From Alphaproteobacteria bacterium (GTDB taxonomy: Bacteria > Pseudomonadota > Alphaproteobacteria > MPNO01 > VGEU01), in contig VGEU01000011.1 of the NCBI GenBank assembly GCA_016869145.1, positions 1 through 54,589 of the forward strand: a stretch of DNA of 54,589 nucleotides, read 5' to 3'. A program made the translations under genes and the position numbers. Under the pieces are notes generated by a model, which saw nothing but the letters and a program-made list of their open reading frames with translations, did not search any database and was not told the origin of the DNA. Below are positions 47,732 through 54,589 of this stretch, piece by piece; the first letter of the stretch is position 1; each line of letters opens with the position of its first letter.

Positions 47732-49360
47732 ATGCACGGGCTGATGATGCAGCCGGCGTTCTCGATCGCCGCGTTGATCCGCAATGCCGACCGGTTGCAC
47801 GGTCGGACCGAGATCGTCTCGCGCACCATCGAGGGGCCGATCCACCGCTACAACTACCGCGATGCCCATGCCCGCTCCCGCCGTCTCGCCAATGCGCTCC
47901 GGGCGCTCGGCGTCGCGCCCGGCGACCGCGTCGGCACGCTGGCGTGGAACGGTTTCCGCCATTTCGAGATCTATTTCGCGGTCTCCGGCATGGGCGCGGT
48001 CTGCCACACGATCAACCCGCGGCTCTTCCCCGACCAGGTCGCCTATATCGCGAATCACGCCGCGGACAAGGTGCTGTTCGTCGAGCTCTCCTTCGTGCCG
48101 CTGGTCGAGGCGCTCGCCGACCGGCTCGTGTCGGTGGCGAAGATCGTCGTCATGACCGACCGCGCGCATATGCCGGCGACGCGTCTTCCCGGCGTCCTCT
48201 GCTACGAGGAGATCGTCGAGGCCGCGTCGGATGTCTTCGACTGGCCGGCGCTCGACGAGAGCACCGCCTCCTCGCTCTGCTACACCTCGGGCACGACCGG
48301 CAACCCCAAGGGCGTCCTCTACAGCCACCGCTCGACCGTGATCCACAGCCTCGCCTCGGCGATGCCGGATGCGTTCTGCCTCTCCGCGCGCGACACGGTC
48401 CTGCCGGTGGTGCCGATGTTCCACGTCAACGCGTGGGGTCTCCCCTATTCGGCGCCGATGGTGGGCGCGAAGCTCGTCTTCCCCGGTGCCGCGCTCGACG
48501 GCGCGAGCCTCCAGGCGCTGATCGCGGCCGAAGGCGTCACCTTCTCCGCCGGCGTGCCGACGGTCTGGCTCGGCCTCCTCGCGCATCTCCGCGACAGCGG
48601 CAAGGGGATCGCGCCCTTGCGGCGGGTCGTGATCGGCGGCTCGGCCGCACCGCCTGCGATGGTGCGCGAGTTCCGCGAGCGCCATGACGTCACGGTGCTG
48701 CACGCCTGGGGCATGACCGAGATGTCGCCGATCGGCACCGTCAATACGCCGAAGCACGGCATGGACGAGACGCCCGAGGCGGAATATGCGCGCCAGGTCC
48801 GCTGCGGTCGGCCGGTATTCGGCGTCGAGATGAAGATCGTCGGTGATGGGAACGAGAACCTGCCGCAGGACGGCGTCGCGTTCGGCGAGCTCAAGGTGCG
48901 CGGGCCCTGCGTGTGCCGGAGCTATTTCGAGGAAGGCGTCTCGAGCGCGCACGACGCGGACGGCTGGTTCGCCACCGGCGATGTCGCGACGATCGACGGC
49001 GACGGCTATCTCCAGATCACCGACCGGTCGAAGGACGTGATCAAGTCGGGCGGCGAGTGGATCGGCTCCATCGATCTCGAGAACATCGCGCTCGGCCACC
49101 CCGGCGTCGCCGAGGCGGCGGTCGTCGGTGTGCCGCATCCGCGCTGGGACGAGCGCCCGCTACTCGTCGTTGTCCGGCGCAAGGATGCCGCCGTCACGCG
49201 CGACGAGCTGATCCGGTTCTATGACGGTAAGGTCGCCAAGTGGTGGATCCCCGACGACGTCGTCTTCGTCGACGCGCTGCCGCACACCGCGACCGGCAAG
49301 CTCCTCAAGATGCAGCTCCGCCAGGACTTCAAGGACCACCGCTGGACGGAGACGCGCTGA
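47732..49360 (+). CDS. Acyl-CoA synthetase, LvaE-like
   Basis: The 542-residue ANL ligase has the ATP loop [11 protein letters not shown] (184-194), [39 protein letters not shown] and the C-terminal catalytic lysine in TATGKLLK. It resembles medium/long-chain FadD3-like synthetases. In the Lva gene set, LvaE activates levulinate to levulinyl-CoA. It is divergent from the SDR and the rest of the cluster. The start is set by the strong ribosome site. The true substrate may be another 4-oxo or 4-hydroxy acid. Confidence 0.87.
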   Translation: MHGLMMQPAFSIAALIRNADRLHGRTEIVSRTIEGPIHRYNYRDAHARSRRLANALRALGVAPGDRVGTLAWNGFRHFEIYFAVSGMGAVCHTINPRLFPDQVAYIANHAADKVLFVELSFVPLVEALADRLVSVAKIVVMTDRAHMPATRLPGVLCYEEIVEAASDVFDWPALDESTASSLCYTSGTTGNPKGVLYSHRSTVIHSLASAMPDAFCLSARDTVLPVVPMFHVNAWGLPYSAPMVGAKLVFPGAALDGASLQALIAAEGVTFSAGVPTVWLGLLAHLRDSGKGIAPLRRVVIGGSAAPPAMVREFRERHDVTVLHAWGMTEMSPIGTVNTPKHGMDETPEAEYARQVRCGRPVFGVEMKIVGDGNENLPQDGVAFGELKVRGPCVCRSYFEEGVSSAHDADGWFATGDVATIDGDGYLQITDRSKDVIKSGGEWIGSIDLENIALGHPGVAEAAVVGVPHPRWDERPLLVVVRRKDAAVTRDELIRFYDGKVAKWWIPDDVVFVDALPHTATGKLLKMQLRQDFKDHRWTETR

Positions 49361-49363
49361 GCC

Positions 49364-49690
49364 TCAGCGGCGCGCCGGCACCGTGCAGGCGCCCTGGGCG
49401 TAGACCTGGGCGATCGCGCAGCCGCGCGTGGTGTCGATCACGATCGAGCCGCGGCACGCCTTCGGATAGAGATAGGTCTGCGCGCCGGTGAAGGACGGCC
49501 CTTCAGACGAGAACGGATTGCGCGCCTGGACGACGTTTTCGACGGCATCCGGGCCGAGGCCGAGGCGCTGGCGTTCCGCGACGGTCGCAGCACTGCACTC
49601 GAGCGCTGCCTCCTGGGCCGAGACGGCGGTGGCGAGGACCGCCAGCACGGCGACGAGGGCGGCGGTTCCGAGCTTCTTCTTGGTTCGCAT
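49364..49690 (-). CDS. Small secreted protein, unknown function
   Basis: The 108-residue product begins [26 protein letters not shown], cut here to its signal: KKK then a hydrophobic run with an AVSA-Q cleavage site near residue 25. The mature part of about 83 residues has four Cys (ECSA, ACRG, GCAI, ACTV), probably forming disulfides, and no recognised motif. A GGGAGGAA ribosome site precedes the ATG. Convergent with the synthetase with 3 bases between. I do not recognise a family; exported cystine-stabilised protein is all that can be said. Confidence 0.72.
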   Translation of the reverse strand: MRTKKKLGTAALVAVLAVLATAVSAQEAALECSAATVAERQRLGLGPDAVENVVQARNPFSSEGPSFTGAQTYLYPKACRGSIVIDTTRGCAIAQVYAQGACTVPARR

Positions 49691-49853
49691 CTTGTTCCTC
49701 CCGACAGGGGCGTCGTTCCCCCGATATTGGCCCGTGGCCGACGAGACCCAAGATCTCTCACACGCTTGTGTAGCCGCGAATCCGTCGCCACGGCGCGTTG
49801 ACAGCCCCGGCTAATGATCCGATCGTGCCGCGAGCGGGGTGCGCGGAGACGAG

Positions 49854-50837
49854 ATGCGGATCGGGATCGAGTTTGACGGGTTCGACACGCTGGGCGAGAC
49901 CATCGATCTCGCCCGTCGCGGCGAGGACGCCGGCGCCGACAGCGTCTGGATGGCCCAGCACATGGGCTATCGCGAGGCGATGATGTCGTGCATGGCCTTC
50001 GCCATGGCGACACGCCGCGCGATGCTGATCCCGACCGCCATCAGCCCGTGGTTGTGGCCGCCGGCGCCGACCGCGATGGCGCTCGCGACCCTCGACGAGG
50101 CGGCGCCGGGGCGTGTCGGCGTCGCGGTCTCGGTCGGCAATATGCTGAACCTCGCCGAATCGGGTATCGCACCCGAGAAACCGGTCCGCGTCATCCGCGA
50201 ATATGTCGAGGCGCTCCGCCGGTTGTGGAACGGCGAGCCGGTGACGATGACCGGCACGATCTTCTCGCTCCAGGGCGCGCGGCTCAACTTCAAGCCGTCG
50301 GGGCCGCTACGCGTCTATGTCGCCTCTACCGGGCCGCAGGTGCTCGCGCTGTCGGGAAAGATCGCCGACGGCGTCCTGTTGTCGGGCGGCCTGACGCTGG
50401 TCTCGACGCAGCGCTGCCTCGCCCATGCGGTCGAGGGCGCGCGCGCGGTCGGGCGCGATCCGGCGGCGGTGCGCAAGGCGGGCTTCATCTATTTCTCGGT
50501 CTCGGAGAACGGCACCGACGCGCGCGCCGATCTGCGCACCAAGCTCGCCTTCCTGTTCCGCTCGCGCCCGCATGCGGAGAACATCCGCTCCTCGGGCCTC
50601 CCGATCGACCACGAGGCGATCATCGCCGCGAACGCGCGGCACGACCTCGCCGGCGCGGCACAGCTTCTTCCCGACGAGGCGGTCGATGCCTTCGCCGTCG
50701 GCGGCACGCCGCGCCAGTGCCGCGACCAACTCGAGCGCTACTTCGCCGCCGGTCTCGAGGAGCCGGTGATCCAGATCAGCGGCCTGCCCGAGAACCGCCT
50801 CCTCGCGCTCGAGATCGTGCGCGAGTTCGCGCGCTAG
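49854..50837 (+). CDS. LLM-class flavin-dependent oxidoreductase 2
   Basis: The 327-residue protein begins MRIGIEFDGFDTLGETID and has the luciferase-like TIM barrel: EDAGADSVWMAQHMGYR, LATLDEAAPGRVGVAVSVG, YVEALRRLWNGEPVTMTG and AVGGTPRQCRDQLERYF. F420- or FMN-dependent members both fit. A GGAG at 49845-49848 sets this ATG over a GTG at 49839. It lies 3 bases before hyuA 2 and is the first gene of that operon, so the oxidoreductase probably acts with the hydantoinase-type enzyme on one compound. Confidence 0.86.
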   Translation: MRIGIEFDGFDTLGETIDLARRGEDAGADSVWMAQHMGYREAMMSCMAFAMATRRAMLIPTAISPWLWPPAPTAMALATLDEAAPGRVGVAVSVGNMLNLAESGIAPEKPVRVIREYVEALRRLWNGEPVTMTGTIFSLQGARLNFKPSGPLRVYVASTGPQVLALSGKIADGVLLSGGLTLVSTQRCLAHAVEGARAVGRDPAAVRKAGFIYFSVSENGTDARADLRTKLAFLFRSRPHAENIRSSGLPIDHEAIIAANARHDLAGAAQLLPDEAVDAFAVGGTPRQCRDQLERYFAAGLEEPVIQISGLPENRLLALEIVREFAR

Positions 50838-50840
50838 CCC

Positions 50841-52937
50841 GTGGCCGATCCCGCGCCTCCGCCGCCGCGGCCGCCCTGGCATGTCGGCATCGATGTCGGC
50901 GGCACGTTCACCGACGTCGTCCTGATCGATGCGGCCGGCGCGGTTCGGAGCGTCAAGTCGCCGTCGCGCCCCGACGATCCGGCCGCGGGCGTGCTCGAGG
51001 CGCTGGCACGCACCGCCGCCGAGATCGGCGGCGATCTCGGCGCGCTTCTCGCGCACACCGCGCTCCTCGTCCACGGCTCGACGGTCGCGACCAACACCAT
51101 CCTCGAGCACACCGGCGCCCGCGTCGGCCTCCTCTGCACCGAAGGGTTCCGCGACGCGCTCGAGATCCGGCGCGGCATCCGCAAGAACCCGTGGGACCAT
51201 CGCACGCCCTATCCCGAGGTGCTGGTGCCGCGATTCCTCCGTTTGCCGGTGCGCGAGCGGATCGACCGTCACGGCGCGGTTCACACCCCGCTCGATCCCG
51301 CGAGCGTCGCGGCGGCGCTCGCCGAGTTCGGCCGTGAGCGCGTCGAGGCGGTCGCGATCTGCTTCCTCAACGGCTATCTCAATCCGGTGCACGAGGCGGC
51401 GGCGGCGGCAGAGGTGCGCGCCGCGCGGCCCGGGCTCTGGGTCTCGGTGTCGAGCGAGATCGCGCCGGTCGCCGGCGAGTACGAGCGCGTCTCGACGACC
51501 GTGATCGACGCCTACGTGGCGCCGCGGCTCAACGCCTATCTCCGCGACCTCGCGCGCCGGCTCGCCGAGCTCGGCCTCGCGACGCCCCTTCTTCTGGTCA
51601 AGAACAACGGCGGCACCGCCTCCGTCGACGAGATCGGCCGCACGCCGGCCGCGCTCACCCTGTCGGGCCCCGCCGCCGTCGTCGGCGCGCTCCGCCATTA
51701 TGCCGAGGCGCTCGGGCGCGACGATCTGATCTCCATCGAGATCGGCGGCACGAGCTGCGACGTCGTCCTGATGTCCGAGGGCGCCGTGCCGGTGACCGAC
51801 AGCCTCGCGATCGGCGGCTACGACACGTTGATGCCGTCGGTCGAGGTGCACACCGTCGGCGCCGGCGGCGGCGCGATCGCGGGTGTCGACCGCGCCGGGG
51901 TCCTGTTCGCCGGCCCGCGCGGCGCCGGCGCGCGTCCCGGACCCGCGGCCTATGGTCAGGGTGGTGTCGATCCGACCGTGACGGACGCCGAGATCGTGCT
52001 CGGCCGGCTCCGTTCCGGGCTCTATGCCGGCGGCGTCCTCGCGCTCGATGCCGACCTCGCGGCGCGCGCGGTGCGCGACAAGGTCGCGGCGCCGCTCGGC
52101 ATCCCGCTCGACCAGGCGGCGGCCGGCATCATCCAGGTCGCCGAGCAGCGCATGCTGCACGCGGTGCAGACCATGAGCATCCAGCGCGGCTTCGATCCGC
52201 GCCGCTTCACCCTGGTCGCCGGCGGCGGCGCGGGCGGGCTCCACGGCGTGTCCGTCGCGCGCGCGCTCGGCTGCCCCGCGGTCTATGTGCCGCGGCTCGC
52301 GGGCGTCCTCTGCGCGCTCGGCATGTTGCACGCCGATGTCCGCCACGACTATGTGCGGAGCCACCTCGCCGAGCTCGCGACCGTCGACCGGGCGGCGCTC
52401 GAGGCGCGCTTCGTCGCGCTCAAGGACGAGGCGCGCCATGCGCTTGGTCGCGACGGATTCGCCGCCGCGGCGATGCGCTTCGAGCGCGCGCTCGACCTCC
52501 GCTACCGCAACCAGCAATGGGACGTGCGCGTCGCGCTCGACGGCGACGGGCGCTTCGATGCCGACCGCGTGCGCGCCGCGTTCGAGGACTCCTATGATCG
52601 GCTCTACGGCCACCGCCAGCCCGAATCGGTGGTCGAGATCGTGAAGATCCGCGTCACCGGCATGGCGCGCCCGCCGGTGCCGCCGCCCGCCTTGCCGGCG
52701 CCGTCGGCGCGCGCGCCGGTGCCGCGCGAGGAGCGCCGGGTCTGGCTCGACGCCACGAATGGCTGGCGCACGGTGCCAATCCATGCCGGCCCCGCGCTCG
52801 CGCCCGGGCACCGGATCGCGGGACCGCTCGTCGTCGAGGAGCGGACGACGACGATCCTGGTCGGCGTCGGCGACACGCTCGTGATCGACCGCGCCGGCAA
52901 CTACCTCGTCCATCTCGGCACCGGGAGCGCCGCATGA
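50841..52937 (+). CDS. hyuA: Hydantoinase A / oxoprolinase family subunit, copy 2
   Basis: The 698-residue subunit starts at a GTG 3 bases after the oxidoreductase stop. The ATP-binding actin-like motifs are GIDVGGTFTDVVLID (15-29), HGSTVATNTILEHTG, LLVKNNGG and EIGGTSCDVVL. GTSCD differs from the GTSTD of copy 1, a change within the phosphate-binding loop. Copies 1 and 2 are clearly paralogues but are not recent duplicates. It overlaps hyuB 2 by 4 bases. The GTG is chosen because no ATG gives the conserved N-terminus. Confidence 0.88.
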   Translation: MADPAPPPPRPPWHVGIDVGGTFTDVVLIDAAGAVRSVKSPSRPDDPAAGVLEALARTAAEIGGDLGALLAHTALLVHGSTVATNTILEHTGARVGLLCTEGFRDALEIRRGIRKNPWDHRTPYPEVLVPRFLRLPVRERIDRHGAVHTPLDPASVAAALAEFGRERVEAVAICFLNGYLNPVHEAAAAAEVRAARPGLWVSVSSEIAPVAGEYERVSTTVIDAYVAPRLNAYLRDLARRLAELGLATPLLLVKNNGGTASVDEIGRTPAALTLSGPAAVVGALRHYAEALGRDDLISIEIGGTSCDVVLMSEGAVPVTDSLAIGGYDTLMPSVEVHTVGAGGGAIAGVDRAGVLFAGPRGAGARPGPAAYGQGGVDPTVTDAEIVLGRLRSGLYAGGVLALDADLAARAVRDKVAAPLGIPLDQAAAGIIQVAEQRMLHAVQTMSIQRGFDPRRFTLVAGGGAGGLHGVSVARALGCPAVYVPRLAGVLCALGMLHADVRHDYVRSHLAELATVDRAALEARFVALKDEARHALGRDGFAAAAMRFERALDLRYRNQQWDVRVALDGDGRFDADRVRAAFEDSYDRLYGHRQPESVVEIVKIRVTGMARPPVPPPALPAPSARAPVPREERRVWLDATNGWRTVPIHAGPALAPGHRIAGPLVVEERTTTILVGVGDTLVIDRAGNYLVHLGTGSAA

Positions 52938-54589
52938 GCCTCGACCCCGTCACGCTCACCCTGGTGCAGAACCGGCTCGACCACATCGCGCAGCAGATGG
53001 GCTGGGTGATGCTGCGCACCGCGCGGAGCCCGCTGTTCAGCCAGGGCCATGACTTCTCCTGCTTCATAACCGATTCCGAGGGCTGGATCCTGTCGCAGGC
53101 CGACGGGTTGCCGATCCACACCGGCGGCGGCGGGCTCGCCGCGCGCGCGCTGATCGCCGCCTTTCCCGGCCGCATCAACCCGGGCGACGTCTTCCTCCTC
53201 AACGATCCCTATGTCGCCGGCGGCAACCATCTCCCCGACTGGGTGATCTTGCGGCCGGTCTTCGCGCATGATCGCCTGGTCGCGTTCTGCTGCAACCGCG
53301 GCCACCAGTCCGATATCGGCGGCGGCGCGCCGGGCGGCTACAACTCGGCGGCGACCGAGATCTTCCAAGAGGGCCTGCGCCTGCCGCCGGTGAAGCTCGT
53401 CGACCGCGGCGTGTTGCGCGACGATCTGTGGAATCTCCTCCTCCTCAACTCACGCGCACCCAACCTGATGGACGGCGACCTCCGCGCCATGATGGGCTCG
53501 ACCCGGATCGGCATGGAGGAGGTCGCGAAGCTCGCCGCCGAGCTCGGCGCCAACGCCTATGCCGGCTATTTCGCCGGCATTCTCGATCTCGGCGAGCGCC
53601 ACATGCGGGCCGAGATCGCCGCGCTGCCCGACGGCATTTGGCGTGGCGAGGACGGCACCGACACCGACTGCTTCGAGGACCGCCCCTACCGCATGCGGGT
53701 CGCGCTCCATGTCAGCGGCGAGACGATGACGGTCGATTTCACCGGCACCGATCCGCAGATGAAGGGGTTCAAGAACTCCTCGATCGCCAACACCTGGTCG
53801 GCGGTCTACATGGCGCTGATCGCCTATCTCAACCCGAACCTGCCGGCGAACGAAGGTACCTATCGCCCGGTGACGATCGTCGCGCCCGAGGGCACGCTCG
53901 TGAACCCGCGCCCGCCGGCGCCGATGACGATGAACACCATCGCGCCGGCGACCGAGATCATCCACGCGATCTGGACCGCGCTCAACGCGGCCGACCCGGC
54001 GCGGAGCGCGGCCGGCTGGGGCAAGAACTCGGCACCGACCATGTCGGGACGCCAGCCGGACGGCGCGCCGTTCGTCATGTATCACTGGTCGGGCGCGGCC
54101 GGCACCGGCGCGATCGAGGGCCGCGACGGGTTCAACGGCACCGGCGGGCTGGTCGGCCTCGGCGCGCTCTATCTCCCCGATGTCGAGCTCTACGAGCAGG
54201 GCTATCCGGTGCATTTCCTGCGCCAGGCGTTCCGCTGCGACGGCGGCGGCGCGGGCTACCGGCGCGGCGGCACCGGCCTCGACTACGCGGCCGACGTCGC
54301 GGTTCCCTCGGTCCTGTCGCTCCGGGGCGAGGGGCTGCGCACGCCGTCGGGCTTCGGCGTCGGTGGCGGCGGCACCGGCCGGGCGGCCGTGATGAGCATC
54401 CGGTTCGACGACGGCCGTGCCCTCGATCCACCCAAATACGGCGTGATCCCGGCCACGCCGATGCGGATCGCGCTCGCCGGCGCGGGCGGCGGCGGCTGGG
54501 GCGATCCCCTCGACCGCGAGCCCGAGCGCGTGGTGCGCGACGTGCGCGACGGGACGGTCTCGGCCGACGCCGCGTTCCGCGACTACGGC
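52934..54589 (+). CDS. hyuB: Hydantoinase B / oxoprolinase family subunit, copy 2 (3' end outside window)
   Basis: The ATG overlaps the hyuA 2 stop, and the frame stays open for 552 codons to the window edge, so the stop is not seen. MSLDPVTLTLVQNRLDHIAQQMG, FLLNDPYVAGGNHLPD, CNRGHQSDIGG and SGRQPDG-like stretches (cited core LNDPYVAGGNHLPD) are family-typical. The missing part should be a few tens of residues. With HyuA 2 it forms a second ATP-dependent enzyme of this class. The GHQSDIGG segment resembles acetophenone carboxylase and oxoprolinase B subunits; specificity open. Confidence 0.87.
   Translation, partial: MSLDPVTLTLVQNRLDHIAQQMGWVMLRTARSPLFSQGHDFSCFITDSEGWILSQADGLPIHTGGGGLAARALIAAFPGRINPGDVFLLNDPYVAGGNHLPDWVILRPVFAHDRLVAFCCNRGHQSDIGGGAPGGYNSAATEIFQEGLRLPPVKLVDRGVLRDDLWNLLLLNSRAPNLMDGDLRAMMGSTRIGMEEVAKLAAELGANAYAGYFAGILDLGERHMRAEIAALPDGIWRGEDGTDTDCFEDRPYRMRVALHVSGETMTVDFTGTDPQMKGFKNSSIANTWSAVYMALIAYLNPNLPANEGTYRPVTIVAPEGTLVNPRPPAPMTMNTIAPATEIIHAIWTALNAADPARSAAGWGKNSAPTMSGRQPDGAPFVMYHWSGAAGTGAIEGRDGFNGTGGLVGLGALYLPDVELYEQGYPVHFLRQAFRCDGGGAGYRRGGTGLDYAADVAVPSVLSLRGEGLRTPSGFGVGGGGTGRAAVMSIRFDDGRALDPPKYGVIPATPMRIALAGAGGGGWGDPLDREPERVVRDVRDGTVSADAAFRDYG

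Overview
The window is very GC-rich, densely coded DNA with strong G/C third-position bias, short gene gaps and many ATGA/TGATG start-stop overlaps. Together with its gene families (paired hydantoinase A/B genes, Rieske oxygenases, an orphan TAXI binding protein, EamA transporters, a DUF6285/APH/acyl-CoA dehydrogenase set), this suggests an alphaproteobacterium, perhaps Rhodospirillales- or Reyranella-like. That placement is an inference from style and content; there is no rRNA or tRNA here. No gap between genes exceeds about 220 bases. I recognise no DNA-binding transcription factor gene anywhere in the 54.6 kb.

Layout. 1-370: tail of an IS5-type transposase and a terminator-like hairpin. 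369-8124: Hpt protein, hyuB-hyuA (minus), a DUF488 protein, an arginase remnant fused by overlap to ornithine aminotransferase, a sirtuin and an AhpD-like protein. 8162-10114: acetoacetate-CoA ligase. 10232-17519: six tandem EamA/DMT permeases and a TAXI periplasmic binding protein, interrupted only by an antisense class II aldolase. 17524-31176: pterin dehydratase, zincin, a Lon-like protease broken by an in-frame TAA, a Usp-like protein, a seventh DMT permease, a uracil-DNA glycosylase-family protein, LMW phosphatase, cysE-cysK, thpR-FIST and the tesA/ybbA-ybbP module. 31275-42198: Bax-inhibitor-like protein, phnN, two Rieske oxygenases, dienelactone hydrolase, TPR-methyltransferase, AAC(3)-I-like acetyltransferase, a leaderless SBP-like protein, luciferase-like oxidoreductase, an alpha/beta hydrolase lacking its nucleophile, and a secreted choice-of-anchor protein. 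42222-49360: 3-hydroxyisobutyrate dehydrogenase, 3-hydroxyisobutyryl-CoA hydrolase, then a five-gene set matching LvaA-E of levulinate (4-hydroxyacyl-CoA) catabolism. 49364-54589: small secreted protein, second luciferase-like gene and a second hyuA-hyuB pair that runs off the edge.

How the genes fit together. Much of the window is catabolic: valine end-steps, a probable 4-hydroxyacid route, amide/hydantoin or oxoproline-type hydrolysis or carboxylation, and aromatic-type oxygenation. Uptake or export would be served by the unusual DMT array. The strongest leads are the DMT-TAXI array, the Lva-like cluster with an ACAD10/11-type active-site Asp, and three damaged enzymes (arginase core deletion, Lon nonsense codon, Ser-to-Ala hydrolase). 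A recurring promoter layout also stands out, with the -10 box 6-7 bases before the ATG, which suggests leaderless mRNAs.
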